DNA from: Pseudomonadota bacterium
GTDB taxonomy: Bacteria; Pseudomonadota; Alphaproteobacteria; Dongiales; Dongiaceae
DNA: 64,000 nucleotides
Reading direction: 5' to 3'
Assembly (NCBI GenBank): GCA_016183985.1
Contig: JACPDN010000005.1
Location: forward strand, 62,001-126,000
Shown: piece after piece, positions 9,828-18,506 of the stretch
Layout of the letters: every line of letters starts with the position of its first letter
How positions within the stretch are numbered: position 1 is the first letter of the stretch
The notes under the pieces: generated by a model
Databases searched by the model: none
Seen by the model: only the letters and a program-made list of their open reading frames with translations
What the model was told of the DNA's origin: nothing
Made by a program: the position numbers and the translations under genes

Positions 9828-10210
9828 AAGAATAGGCTAATCCAGGCGAGCAATGCTGTTAGACGGCTGAGAAATTATAATAGGTTAGCATGGCGAACGA
9901 TAACGATGCGCCTTTCCCATCTCTATCGTGCTGCTGGAATATGCACTGAAAGGATTCATACATGCCGCATTTCAAAATGGGTCTATTAACACAACTCATA
10001 CTGTGAAATATCTGACGAGCCGTAACCCCGCATCAGTTTGGCGCCACGTCTTGCTGATGAGCCCAGGACAAAGAACCTTCGTATGATGAAAATACCTGCC
10101 CCCGCACTTCAGGATGGTTGGCCCGCTGTAGAAAATCGATGCAGTGATTGAGTGTCCTGAAATGTGGAGACGGAGGATCGGAGGGCAGGACTGCCCGCTG
10201 GAGGTGTGGG

Positions 10211-10393
10211 ATGACGCACAACTTGGTGGCTGTTGCCGTGGTGATGACACTGGCGATGTTCGTGACCTCCTGCGCACCGGCGCGCGTGGAGAGCGGAACC
10301 GGCGCGTCGTCAGATTCCTCCTATAAGCGACACAATGATTGGGCCCGTTTCGGCAGACCGGATGTGGGCGGCGCGCGGGCCAACGATCGCTGA
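10211..10393 (+). CDS. Very small lipoprotein, unknown function
   Basis: 60 residues from the ATG at 10211, which is preceded by a GGAGG ribosome binding site 6 bases upstream. A short N-terminus, a hydrophobic run of about 15 residues and a lipobox-like VTSC (Cys21) suggest a lipoprotein. The mature part is only about 40 residues, with Ser, Arg and Gly and no recognisable family. It sits about 115 bases upstream of caiD on the same strand. It may be real on account of the ribosome binding site and lipobox, but evidence is limited. Confidence 0.5.
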   Translation: MTHNLVAVAVVMTLAMFVTSCAPARVESGTGASSDSSYKRHNDWARFGRPDVGGARANDR

Positions 10394-10509
10394 TATTGAG
10401 GCGCGGCCGGATGTCGTAATTCTAGCGGGTCTTGTCGGAATTCGTCATTCAATCCATGATGCGCGGCCTATGCAAATGGGATCGTCCGCGTATCAGGGAG
10501 AGTACGAAA

Positions 10510-11307
10510 ATGTCGGAAGCCGTGAAGGTCGAGCGTCGGGGCCATGTGCTGGAAATCACGCTCGATCGGCCCAAGGTCAATGCGATCGATATGGAAACCT
10601 CGCGCAAGTTGGGGCACGCTTTCTGCCTGCTGCGCGACGATCCGGATTTGCGCGTTGGCATCGTCACGGCCGCGGGCGAAAAGATTTTCTCGGCGGGCTG
10701 GGATTTGAAGGCTGCCGCCGCCCAGAATCTCGTGGGCAAGTGGTGGAAGCATGATTACGGCCCCGGCAGCTTCGCCGGCCTCACCGAGCTTTGGGATCTC
10801 AACAAACCCGTCATTGCAGCGGTCAACGGCCTGTGCATCGGGGGCGGTTGGGAATTGGCGCTGGCCTGCGACCTGGTCATCGCTGTCGAGCATGCTGAAT
10901 TTTCGCTGCCCGAATTGCCGCTCGGCATCGTTCCAGATTCCGGTGGCGTGCAGCGCCTCCCTAAGCGGCTGCCGCACAATATTGCCATGGAGATCCTCCT
11001 GCTCGGCCGTCGCATGCCGGCACAGGAAGCCGCGCATTACGGTTTCGTCAACAAGGTCGTACCAAAGGAAAAATTGATGGTAGCGGCGCGTGAGTGGGCC
11101 GATCTCATCGCGACCGGCGCGCCCGTCACCGTGCAGGCGCTCAAAGAATGTATTCGCTATATGGAGGCGGAATCGATCGAAGACAGCTTCAAGCTGATCC
11201 GGTCTGGAAAGATGAAAACCTACGAAGCGGCCGATGAATCGGCCGACGCCAAGGAAGGCGTCAAGGCCTTCTCCGAGAAGCGCAAGGCAGACTTCAAGGG
11301 CAACTGA
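10510..11307 (+). CDS. caiD: Carnitinyl-CoA dehydratase (crotonobetainyl-CoA hydratase), CaiD-type
   Basis: 265 residues from the ATG at 10510 (ribosome binding site AGGGAG 8 bases before). It is a crotonase-fold enzyme; LEITLDRPKVNAID, EKIFSAGWDLKAAA, FAGLTE, KPVIAAVNG, GGGWELALACD and LGIVPDSGGVQRLP closely follow CaiD as I recall it from enterobacteria, including the two catalytic Glu (about 115 and 135). CaiD interconverts crotonobetainyl-CoA and L-carnitinyl-CoA. The other carnitine genes lie 2.4 kb downstream on the opposite strand, which supports this assignment over a general enoyl-CoA hydratase. CaiB/CaiC-type CoA-activating enzymes are not in the window. Confidence 0.85.
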   Translation: MSEAVKVERRGHVLEITLDRPKVNAIDMETSRKLGHAFCLLRDDPDLRVGIVTAAGEKIFSAGWDLKAAAAQNLVGKWWKHDYGPGSFAGLTELWDLNKPVIAAVNGLCIGGGWELALACDLVIAVEHAEFSLPELPLGIVPDSGGVQRLPKRLPHNIAMEILLLGRRMPAQEAAHYGFVNKVVPKEKLMVAAREWADLIATGAPVTVQALKECIRYMEAESIEDSFKLIRSGKMKTYEAADESADAKEGVKAFSEKRKADFKGN

Positions 11308-11318
11308 GCAGACAGGCG

Positions 11319-11340
11319 GACCGTCGTCTAGACGACGGTC
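11319..11340. terminator. Perfect 22-base inverted repeat, possible bidirectional terminator
   Basis: GACCGTCGTC, a TA centre and GACGACGGTC form a perfect palindrome between caiD (stop 11307, plus) and the T1SS substrate (stop at 11328, minus). The palindrome overlaps the last codons of the minus-strand gene. No T-run follows on either strand, so factor-independent termination is uncertain. Confidence 0.4.
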
Positions 11341-13538
11341 TGCTGCATCTGGTTGCTGACTTCGACGATGGCCTGGTGGACGCCGTCGTTGTAGCTGTAG
11401 GTGGTAAAGTCGGCACCCTGATCGGTAACCGTCCAATTGTGCCCACCTTCGCCGGTCAGTGTCAGACTGTCGCCTGTCTTGCCGAGAACGGTGAGATGAT
11501 GGTCGCCATCGGTCATATCGAGCACATCGATGGCCGAAAGCGAGATGTCGTTGTGGCCGGCACCCTTTGCGTCGATCACTTCGATATTATCGAGCATCTG
11601 TGCATCATTGTGGCCGAAGCTCATATTGCCGTGGCCCAGCTGCACTGTGTCGTGACCGGCGCCCATGTCGTGATACTGGCCGATTTCCTGGATGTTGAGG
11701 TGCAGCACATCGTCGCTGCCGCCCGGTTGGGCCGGTGTGGAAGCGCCAGCGCCGCCGTCGCTCAATGAGAATTCGATCGGCACAGTGCTGACATTGGAAT
11801 GCTGACCGTCCGCGTCCGTCACCTCGTAGCTGATCTCGCGATAATCGAGATCGGTACTGGTGGTCGAAAAATAGATGTGATTGATGAAATCCTCGAACGA
11901 GCCGATGGTCTCGGTCCCGGCCTTCGCTGTGATGGTGACGGTCAGGTCGTTGCCGTCATGGGTGAGCTGAACGTCGAACAGGTCACTGTGGGGCACGTTG
12001 AGGTGATCTTCGGCATGGAAGCCATAGGTCGTGATTGCGGCGCTGGAAAGATGCGAACTGTCCGCATCTGACAGATCAACCGTCGGCTGAGTGACGGTCT
12101 GGGTCAGTTTATTGATATTGTAGCTGCCCATATCGACGCTGATCACCAGATCCTGGTAATCGTGGTCGCCACCACGCGCCTGATCTTCGAAACCGACATA
12201 AAGCTTGCCGTCATTCTGGCTCGAGACACCGGATAGAGAATGCTCGATATCATTGCTGTTGGCATCGGTGTTGAGCGATTTGTCGTGAGTAAAGTAGACA
12301 TTGCCAGCCAGCGGCTTTCCATCGATGAGGACATGCCCGTTGCCATCCTGATCGGTTTGAAAGCTGATATGCTTGTTGATGGTGGTTAGGTCGTCTGTGT
12401 AGTTGTCCTGCTTGCTTACGCCCGCAAGGGATGTCAGGAGCTTCTGATTGTCGTTGTTGGCTGCACCATCGGCGATAATGAAGAAGCCGAGCTTGCTATC
12501 GGCTGCGACGTTGCCAAGGGAGATTTCAAGCGGCTGCGAATTGCCGAGGAAATCCTTGCTCAGAGCTCCTCCAACCGTGCCTTGATGGATCTGGCTCGCA
12601 TCGAGCCAGACGAGTTGCACGGTACCCGGAATGATCTTGCCGCTGTCGTCGAACTGGTAGACGCCGACCATGGATTTGTAGCCCGCAGCTTCCGAAACGA
12701 ACCCGATTTTCACCTCGGCCGTCTGGGCCAGCGTCAGGTTTTGATTGTCCACACCGTTGACCATGGTCGGGTCGATGGACTTGCCTTCGTCCCCGCCGCG
12801 GGTGAGGTAGTCACCCACTTTAATGTCGCCGAGTGGGTTTTGCTTACCATTCTCAACATCGTTGTGATATTCGACCGCACCTTTGGTCGCCGACGCTTCC
12901 GGTGCGACATAGGTTGGCGGCTGCGGTGCCGGATCTTGCGGCTGCTCGGGGCCAGGTTCTTCATCGGTTGGCGGCTGTGGCGCTGGATCTTGCGGCTGCT
13001 CGGGGCCAGGTTCTTCATCGGTTGGCGGCTGTGGTGCCGGATCTTGCGGCTGCTCCGGCGCAGGTTCTTCATCGGTTGGTGGCTGCGGCGCCGGATCCTG
13101 CGGTTGGTCGTTCGTCAAGGACACTGGCGGTTCAGTGTTTAGCGAGCTGGTGAGGTCGTCCACGTGGCCACGTGCCGCGAGGGCCGGCTCAGGCTGCTCG
13201 TCAGTTGCACCAAGCCCGCCCACGGAGGTCAGGCCGCCTAAACCGGTCTGATCTTCGAAGACGGCGAAGCGATTGCTGCCGCTATCGGCCTGGCTGGGTT
13301 GGTCGCCTGGCGTGTCACCGCCCGCAGCGGTCTTGAAGTCGGCGAATGCTTCGGCATTGCCGGCAATCAGATCGGCGAGCTGTTCCGGTGCCAACTTGGT
13401 GCCGTCCGGAAGAGCAACCGCAGTCGAGACATCGAGATCCTGAGCTTGGCCCAATGGGTTGCCGGCAGCGTCAAAGAACACAAGATGCGTGCCATCGATT
13501 TCGGCCAGGAACTTACCAAGCTTAACCAATTGCGCCAT
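11328..13538 (-). CDS. Type I secretion substrate with N-terminal TAAG site, Pro-rich repeats and DUF4114-like domain
   Basis: 736 residues from the ATG at 13538 (GGGGAAG about 9 bases before). A longer frame to 13709 adds a non-conserved leader and is not favoured. Order: N-terminal retention-like region with TAAG at residues 70-73 and GLGGLTSVGGL shortly after; four copies of an 18-residue Pro/Glu/Gln-rich repeat; a DUF4114-like domain (about 275-465, GFFIIADGA and GFEDQARGGDHDYQD); a beta-rich region; and a C-terminal T1SS-type end (LDNIEVIDAKG, SAIDVLDM, then a Val-rich tail). No signal peptide and no RTX nonapeptides. Expected on the cell surface. No secretion genes adjoin it; the machinery at 48-53.6 kb is the likely exporter (inference). 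Confidence 0.78.
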   Translation of the reverse strand: MAQLVKLGKFLAEIDGTHLVFFDAAGNPLGQAQDLDVSTAVALPDGTKLAPEQLADLIAGNAEAFADFKTAAGGDTPGDQPSQADSGSNRFAVFEDQTGLGGLTSVGGLGATDEQPEPALAARGHVDDLTSSLNTEPPVSLTNDQPQDPAPQPPTDEEPAPEQPQDPAPQPPTDEEPGPEQPQDPAPQPPTDEEPGPEQPQDPAPQPPTYVAPEASATKGAVEYHNDVENGKQNPLGDIKVGDYLTRGGDEGKSIDPTMVNGVDNQNLTLAQTAEVKIGFVSEAAGYKSMVGVYQFDDSGKIIPGTVQLVWLDASQIHQGTVGGALSKDFLGNSQPLEISLGNVAADSKLGFFIIADGAANNDNQKLLTSLAGVSKQDNYTDDLTTINKHISFQTDQDGNGHVLIDGKPLAGNVYFTHDKSLNTDANSNDIEHSLSGVSSQNDGKLYVGFEDQARGGDHDYQDLVISVDMGSYNINKLTQTVTQPTVDLSDADSSHLSSAAITTYGFHAEDHLNVPHSDLFDVQLTHDGNDLTVTITAKAGTETIGSFEDFINHIYFSTTSTDLDYREISYEVTDADGQHSNVSTVPIEFSLSDGGAGASTPAQPGGSDDVLHLNIQEIGQYHDMGAGHDTVQLGHGNMSFGHNDAQMLDNIEVIDAKGAGHNDISLSAIDVLDMTDGDHHLTVLGKTGDSLTLTGEGGHNWTVTDQGADFTTYSYNDGVHQAIVEVSNQMQQTVV
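12912..13112 (-). repeat. Four coding tandem repeats of 54 bases
   Basis: The segment starting GGTTGGCGGCTG recurs at 12912, 12966, 13020 and, slightly changed, 13074, a strict 54-base period. It encodes the 18-residue unit QPQDPAPQPPTDEEPAPE in the T1SS substrate. Copies two and three are nearly identical, which suggests recent copy-number change. Confidence 0.9.
13320..13331 (-). other. Codons for the TAAG site in the 736-residue T1SS substrate
   Basis: Encodes Thr-Ala-Ala-Gly, residues 70-73, in the same relative context as in the giant adhesin: Gly-Asp-Gln and Ala-Asp downstream, then the double GGL motif. Confidence 0.6.
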
Positions 13539-13745
13539 GTGAGTGGTCTTCCCCAGCAAAGTTGCTGTGGAAAGATGTACCGCTGCCGGGAACGGGTAGC
13601 ATGGGGCAATGCTCCGAAACTGCATACATCCGTGTGCATAAAGCGCAGGATTCGCCGAAAATGCCCCGGTCCTATCGCGCGTTAATGTCTCGCTAAGGGT
13701 TTGCAGCAAAGTCGCAATTGGTTAGCAGAATATTTATGCCGCTGT

Positions 13746-14906
13746 TTAGGCTTCGAACGGCCGGAGCAGGGATCGCGAAATGATGTGGCGCTGGATCTCA
13801 GAAGTGCCGTCCCAGATGCGCTCCACCCGGGCGTCACGCCAGAAGCGCTCGATGCCGGTTTCTTCCATCAGCCCCATGCCGCCGAAGATCTGGACGGCTT
13901 GGTCGGTGACGCGTGCGAGCATCTCGGTCGAAAATAGCTTGGCGATGGCGTAGTCCTGGTCCTGGACCGAGCCCTCGGCCGTCTTCCAGGCGGCCTGCAT
14001 GACCAGAAGGTTCGCGGCTTCGATCTCAGTGGCCATGTCGGCAAGCTTGAACGATACGCCTTGGAATTTGCCGATGGTCTGGCCGAACTGCTTGCGGGTT
14101 GCAGCCCATTCGGTCGCCATTTCCATGGCACGTTGCGCCCGGCCGACGCATTGCGCGGCAACGGTCAGGCGGGTGGCACCTAGCCAGGTATTGGCGACAT
14201 CGAAGCCGTGATGCACCTCGCCTAGAACCTGACGCTTATGGATGCGGCAATTGTCGAAAACCAGTTCGCAGTGATGGAAGCCGCGATGGCTCACGGAGCG
14301 TGATCCCATGCGCACGTCGAGGCCTGGCGTGTCCTTGTCGATCAGGAAGCTGGTGATCAGCTTCTTCGGTCCGCGTTTGGTCTCTTCGACGCCGGAAGCG
14401 GCGAAGAGGATGATGTAATCGGCAACATCGGCGTAAGAAATGAAATGCTTGGTGCCGTTGAGGATGAAGTCGTCGCCGTCGGCGTCGGCACGGGTCTTCA
14501 TTGATCGCACATCGGAACCGGCATCGGGCTCGGTGATGCCGAGGCACTCAACGCGCTCGCCGCGGATGGTCGGCAGCAGATAGCGCTCCTTCTGCTCGTC
14601 ATTGCAGGCGCGCAGGATGTTGCTGGGGCGATGCACGGCGTATTGCAGGGCGAAGCTGGTGCGGCCCAATTCACGCTCAAAAAGGGTGAGGGCGATGTGA
14701 TCCAGCCCGCCACCGCCAATCTCCTCGGGCATGTTCACGGCGTAGAAGCCGGATTTGATGGCGCGTTCGTGGATCTGCTTGATGAGTTCCGGACGAACCT
14801 TGTCGGTCTTTTCGACCTCGTTCTCAAAAGGCACGAGTTCCGCGTCCACAAAGGCGCGCGTTGCCTCGACGAGCATTTGCTGCTCGCTGGTCAATCCGAA
14901 ATTCAT
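13746..14906 (-). CDS. Acyl-CoA dehydrogenase, possibly for gamma-butyrobetainyl-CoA
   Basis: 386 residues from the ATG at 14906; a GTG at 14915 is an in-frame alternative. It is a FAD-dependent acyl-CoA dehydrogenase with ITEPDAGSDV, LNGTKHFIS, KQFGQTIGKFQ, QIFGGMGLMEE and RDARVERIWDGTSEI. It is the last gene of the cluster BKACE, L-carnitine dehydrogenase, thioesterase, dehydrogenase. In that context a plausible role is oxidation of gamma-butyrobetainyl-CoA to crotonobetainyl-CoA, which the nearby CaiD would hydrate to carnitinyl-CoA; this is inference. An isovaleryl- or short-chain acyl-CoA role cannot be excluded. Confidence 0.88.
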   Translation of the reverse strand: MNFGLTSEQQMLVEATRAFVDAELVPFENEVEKTDKVRPELIKQIHERAIKSGFYAVNMPEEIGGGGLDHIALTLFERELGRTSFALQYAVHRPSNILRACNDEQKERYLLPTIRGERVECLGITEPDAGSDVRSMKTRADADGDDFILNGTKHFISYADVADYIILFAASGVEETKRGPKKLITSFLIDKDTPGLDVRMGSRSVSHRGFHHCELVFDNCRIHKRQVLGEVHHGFDVANTWLGATRLTVAAQCVGRAQRAMEMATEWAATRKQFGQTIGKFQGVSFKLADMATEIEAANLLVMQAAWKTAEGSVQDQDYAIAKLFSTEMLARVTDQAVQIFGGMGLMEETGIERFWRDARVERIWDGTSEIQRHIISRSLLRPFEA

Positions 14907-14911
14907 GATCG

Positions 14912-15409
14912 TCACCCTTTCTTAGGCGGCATTCCAATCGCGCGACCCATCTGCGCGGGCCTCGGCAACTTGGCGTGTTCAGCGGCAATCTTCTCGACTG
15001 CAGCCAGGACATCCGGCTGGAACGGCGCGACACGCGGACCAGTCATGTCCATCGAGAGCTGCATCTGCTCGTTGGTGGCGACCGGCTCGGTCCCGTCGCC
15101 GACATACATCGTGTGGAAAATGTGGAGACGCTTGGCATCATGGCCAAGGAACGTTGTTTCCACGCGCACTTCCGCGCCAACCTTCACCTCTTTCAGGTAA
15201 TTGAGGTGAAGCTCGGCCGTGAACAGCGAGTGATTGCTGCGCTCTCGCCCCGCCGCATCTAGCCCGATCTGGTCCATCATGTGATCAGTCGCATGACTGA
15301 AGATGACCAGATAGAAGGCGTCGTTGAGGTGCTTGTTGTAGTCGGCCCATTCGGGCCTAACCACCTCGCGATGCGGCCTCAAACCGATACGGCTGGGCGA
15401 TGAGCTCAT
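14912..15409 (-). CDS. Hotdog-fold thioesterase, probable glycine betainyl-CoA thioesterase
   Basis: 165 residues, 4-hydroxybenzoyl-CoA thioesterase-like hotdog fold with VRPEWADYNKHLNDAFY at the start (the Asp/Asn region that carries catalysis in the family) and AELHLNYLKEVKVG. It lies 4 bases after L-carnitine dehydrogenase and next to the BKACE gene. In Pseudomonas a thioesterase in the same gene set releases glycine betaine from betainyl-CoA, the product of dehydrocarnitine cleavage. I assign that role from context. The stop (14914-14912) is just before the acyl-CoA dehydrogenase ATG, suggesting coupling. Confidence 0.82.
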   Translation of the reverse strand: MSSSPSRIGLRPHREVVRPEWADYNKHLNDAFYLVIFSHATDHMMDQIGLDAAGRERSNHSLFTAELHLNYLKEVKVGAEVRVETTFLGHDAKRLHIFHTMYVGDGTEPVATNEQMQLSMDMTGPRVAPFQPDVLAAVEKIAAEHAKLPRPAQMGRAIGMPPKKG

Positions 15410-15413
15410 CGCA

Positions 15414-16373
15414 TCAGTCCTCGTACTTCCAGCCGTGCTTGGCCTTAGCCTCGGTGATCGCGTTGATCACGCTGATGATACAATCGTCACGCAGGCGCTC
15501 GAGGTCTTTGATCGAATGCGTGCCGGCCTGAGCCTCGGTCCCTTCGACGATCTTATTGATGAGGTCGTCGGTGAGCGGCGGGGCTTTGAGATGAGTCCAG
15601 GGAAGCTCCAGCGCCGGGCCGAACTGCTCCAGAAAGTGCTTCATGCCCGCTTCGCCACCGGCCATGTGATAGATCATGTACATGCCAAAGAACGACCAGC
15701 GGATACCGAAACCGAAGCGGATGGCGTCATCCAGTTCGCCCGTGGTGCAGTAGCCGTCCTTCACCATGTGCAGGCCTTCGCGCCACACCGCCTCGAGCAG
15801 CCGGTCGGCGAGGAAGCCCGGAACTTCTTTGCGGACGTGGAGCGGACGCATGCCGAGCGACTTGTAGAACGCGATCGCGGCCTGGATGGCGTCGGGCGAG
15901 GTCCACTTGCTGGGGCAGACTTCCACGAGCGGCAACAAGTAGACCGGGTTGAACGGATGGCCGACCATGCAGCGTTCCGGGTTCTTGGCGTCCTTGTAGA
16001 AGTCGGACGGCAGCAGGCCGGAGGTCGACGAGCCGATCATGGCATCGGGCTTCGCGGCCGCAGTCACCTGGGCGTGTAGTTTCACCTTCAGGTCTTCGCG
16101 CTCCGGTGCGCTTTCCTGGATGAAGTCGGCATCGCGCACGGCTTCCTCGACGGTCGATACGAAGGTGAGGCGGCTCTGCGATGCGCCCGGCTTCAGGCCG
16201 ACCTTTTCGAGCGCCGGCCAGGCATTGGCAACGTTCTTGCGGAGTTGCTCTTCGGCGCCCTTGCCGGGATCCCAGGCGACAACGTCGAGGCCAGCGGCCA
16301 GGAAGCGCGCTGCCCAACCGGAGCCGATGACGCCGGTGCCGATGACGGCAGCCTTCTTGATATTGGTGATCAT
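15414..16373 (-). CDS. lcdH: L-carnitine dehydrogenase
   Basis: 319 residues of the 3-hydroxyacyl-CoA dehydrogenase superfamily. The NAD-binding [61 protein letters not shown] and [21 protein letters not shown] are typical of CdhA/LcdH, which oxidises L-carnitine to 3-dehydrocarnitine with NAD. Related bacteria often carry a fusion with the thioesterase; here the thioesterase is a separate gene 4 bases downstream. The preceding BKACE gene ends 20 bases upstream. Assignment is strong because sequence and neighbours agree. Confidence 0.92.
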   Translation of the reverse strand: MITNIKKAAVIGTGVIGSGWAARFLAAGLDVVAWDPGKGAEEQLRKNVANAWPALEKVGLKPGASQSRLTFVSTVEEAVRDADFIQESAPEREDLKVKLHAQVTAAAKPDAMIGSSTSGLLPSDFYKDAKNPERCMVGHPFNPVYLLPLVEVCPSKWTSPDAIQAAIAFYKSLGMRPLHVRKEVPGFLADRLLEAVWREGLHMVKDGYCTTGELDDAIRFGFGIRWSFFGMYMIYHMAGGEAGMKHFLEQFGPALELPWTHLKAPPLTDDLINKIVEGTEAQAGTHSIKDLERLRDDCIISVINAITEAKAKHGWKYED

Positions 16374-16393
16374 ATGTCTTTGTCCTTAGTTTA

Positions 16394-17284
16394 TTAGCTA
16401 CGGGCCTTGAGGCCGAGCTTCTTGCGGCCTTCGGCCGGGGTAAGCGGGCGGGCGCCGAGGCGAGTGATGATTTCGCAGGCGCGTTCGGTCAGCGAACCGT
16501 TCGAGGCATGAACGCCCTTGTCGAGCCAGATATTGTCTTCAAGGCCGATGCGGACGTGGCCGCCCAGCAGCATGGCCTGCGCCAGCATCGGCATCTGCAT
16601 CCGGCCGATGCCGAAGCCGGCCCAGATGGCGCCCTGCGGCAGATTATCCACCATCGCCTTCATCGTCGTGGTGTCGGCAGGAGCGCCCCAGGGAATGCCA
16701 AGGCAAAGCTGGAGCATCGGATTGTCGCCCAAAAGGCCTTCCTTCTGCATCTGCTTGGCAAACCACAGATGGCCGGTGTCGAAGATTTCGAGTTCCGGCT
16801 TCACACCGAGTTCCTGCACCTTCTTGGCGCCTGCGCGCAGCATGTTTGGCGTTGAAATGTAGGTGTAGTCGCCGTCGCCAAAGTTGAGCGTGCCGCAATC
16901 GAGCGTGCAGATTTCCGGCAGCAAGGCTTCGACATGGGCGAGGCGGGCGATCGGGCCGACGAGGTCGGTTGCCTTGCCGAACTTAAAGGGGTCTTCGCCC
17001 GCACCAATCTCAAGATCGCCGCCCATGCCGGCGGTGAGGTTGAGGATGACATCGGTGCCTGAGGAGCGGATGCGATCGACAACCTCGCGATAGAGGTTCA
17101 CATCGCGGCTGCCTTTGCCGGTATTGGGATCGCGCACATGGCAATGGGCCACGGTGGCGCCAGCCTTGGCGGCCTCGATGGCGGCGTCGGCGATCTGCTT
17201 CGGCGTCACTGGAATGGCAGGATGCTTGCCAACAGTATCGCCGGCGCCGGTGACGGCGCAGGTGACGATCACTTCGTAATTCAT
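16394..17284 (-). CDS. BKACE-family beta-keto acid cleavage enzyme, probable dehydrocarnitine cleavage
   Basis: 296 residues. BKACE (DUF849) fold with [12 protein letters not shown], the metal-binding AHCHVRDP (two His), [29 protein letters not shown] and [10 protein letters not shown] (conserved Glu). BKACE enzymes transfer a beta-keto acid fragment to acetyl-CoA. Directly upstream of L-carnitine dehydrogenase, it should convert 3-dehydrocarnitine plus acetyl-CoA to acetoacetate and glycine betainyl-CoA. It is the first structural gene after the regulator, with a 129-base gap that probably contains the operon promoter. Confidence 0.9.
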   Translation of the reverse strand: MNYEVIVTCAVTGAGDTVGKHPAIPVTPKQIADAAIEAAKAGATVAHCHVRDPNTGKGSRDVNLYREVVDRIRSSGTDVILNLTAGMGGDLEIGAGEDPFKFGKATDLVGPIARLAHVEALLPEICTLDCGTLNFGDGDYTYISTPNMLRAGAKKVQELGVKPELEIFDTGHLWFAKQMQKEGLLGDNPMLQLCLGIPWGAPADTTTMKAMVDNLPQGAIWAGFGIGRMQMPMLAQAMLLGGHVRIGLEDNIWLDKGVHASNGSLTERACEIITRLGARPLTPAEGRKKLGLKARS

Positions 17285-17413
17285 GACTGGCTCTTTCTTT
17301 GCGGCATGAAAGGGAATCTTCAGATGGGCCGGATGCTGGCGCGGAGGCCATTTTTCGTGTTGACGCGTTACGACAAGCGTTTGACTAATTTCGCCATACG
17401 CTGAACTCTCGCA
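17285..17413 (-). promoter_or_regulatory. Probable promoter/operator region of the carnitine operon
   Basis: The gap between the regulator stop and the BKACE start. It contains TCGT (17355-17358), 11 bases, ACGA (17370-17373) with an ACGCGT core, a dyad that could bind the adjacent GlxA/CdhR-type regulator. Assignment rests on position and symmetry only. Confidence 0.4.
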
Positions 17414-18406
17414 CTAGCGAAGAACGGGCATGATTCCGAGGGCTGGCCGGCGTCTCTCAGCACTTGGCGCTTTGCCGGCCCAAGCATGATAACTGCGCGA
17501 AAAATGTGCCGCAGATCCAAAGCCGCAGGCGACAGCCACCTCGACAATCGACATATCAGTGTACTGCAGCATGGACCGTGCGCGCTGCAGGCGCAGATCG
17601 AGATAATAGCGCCGCGGCGACATGCCGAAATAGCGATCGAACAGGCGTTCGAGCTGCCGCAGCGACATGCCAGCTGCTTTGGCCAGAGCCGCACTCATGA
17701 CCGGCTCCTCAAGGCGCGATTCCATCAACTTGATGACGCGCGAGAGACCGGCATGGCTGATGCCTTGGCGCTCTTTCGGCTCCATGCGCTGTCGATCATC
17801 GGGGCCACGGATTTCCGGGTGGATAAATTGTTCGGACACAGCAGCCGCCAGGCGATGGCCGTGTTGTCGCCTGATCATATGCAGCATGAGGTCGAGCGAC
17901 GCCGTCCCGCCGGCACAGGACCAGCGGTTGCGGTCAATGACATAGAGGGCATTCTCGACTTCGACCTTGGGGAAAGCCTCACTGAAACTGTCCAGGCTTT
18001 CCCAATGGGTAGTGGCGCGATATCCATCCAGAAGTCCAGCGCGCGCGAGCAGAAAGGCACCGGTGTCGATCGACCCGAGTTCAATACCGGCAGCGTTCTG
18101 ACGCTGCAGCCATTGCTTCAGTGTTGCATCGAAGTGGCGCAAGGGATTGAAGCTCGCGCAGATTGCCAGCATGGGATAGCTGGGGTGCTTCGATATCGCG
18201 TGATCGGCCGCCAGTGACATGTTGTTGGATGCCGTCACCGGGTTGCCATCGCGTGAGATCACCTCCCAGCGATAGAGCTGGCGTTCAGCCATGCGGTTGG
18301 CGACGCGCAGTGGCTCGATGGCGGAGACGAAGGCCATCATGGAAAAGAGCGGCATCAGCAGGAAGCCAATCGTCACGGTCTGGTCGTTGGCGGGTGCTGG
18401 CGGCAT
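17414..18406 (-). CDS. cdhR: GlxA-family AraC-type regulator, CdhR-like
   Basis: 330 residues from the ATG at 18406. An ATG at 18577 would add a non-conserved 57-residue leader overlapping the divergent hydrolase. The N-terminal DJ-1/PfpI-like (GATase1-like) domain has VTIGFLLMPLFSMMAF and GAFLLARAGLLDGYRATTHWE; the C-terminal AraC HTH has AKAAGMSLRQLERLFDRYFGMSPRRYYLDLRLQRAR and VACGFGSAAHFSRSYHAWAG. CdhR of Pseudomonas activates carnitine dehydrogenase genes in response to carnitine and belongs to this family. The adjacency to BKACE and lcdH supports that role; a GbdR-like glycine betaine sensor is the alternative. Confidence 0.85.
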   Translation of the reverse strand: MPPAPANDQTVTIGFLLMPLFSMMAFVSAIEPLRVANRMAERQLYRWEVISRDGNPVTASNNMSLAADHAISKHPSYPMLAICASFNPLRHFDATLKQWLQRQNAAGIELGSIDTGAFLLARAGLLDGYRATTHWESLDSFSEAFPKVEVENALYVIDRNRWSCAGGTASLDLMLHMIRRQHGHRLAAAVSEQFIHPEIRGPDDRQRMEPKERQGISHAGLSRVIKLMESRLEEPVMSAALAKAAGMSLRQLERLFDRYFGMSPRRYYLDLRLQRARSMLQYTDMSIVEVAVACGFGSAAHFSRSYHAWAGKAPSAERRRPALGIMPVLR

Positions 18407-18506
18407 GATCGATCGGTCAAGCTTGATGAATTGAGTTATGCGGCGGGATGATGCAGTGTCGCCCGCGCCGGACGCAAGAGCCGGGGAGAGCTGGGACGAA
18501 AGCGGA
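18407..18506. promoter_or_regulatory. Divergent promoter region between the regulator and the hydrolase
   Basis: 100 bases separate the chosen ATG codons of cdhR (minus) and the alpha/beta hydrolase (plus). Shared control by the regulator is likely from the arrangement. No clear operator symmetry was found by eye. Confidence 0.4.

Larger units (their letters stand above)
9676..10210. other. Intergenic region, promoter-like, no gene seen
   Basis: 535 bases between cysH (minus) and the small lipoprotein (plus). The part from about 9720 to 10010 is clearly more AT-rich than its surroundings and carries several TGTGAAA-type motifs (listed separately). I see no credible coding region, tRNA or clear terminator here. 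It probably holds the cysH promoter and the promoter of the plus-strand genes. Confidence 0.6.

Noticed and set aside
12912-13112. Regular 54-base repeats that could suggest a CRISPR or intergenic array
   Set aside because: They are in-frame coding repeats without unique spacers.
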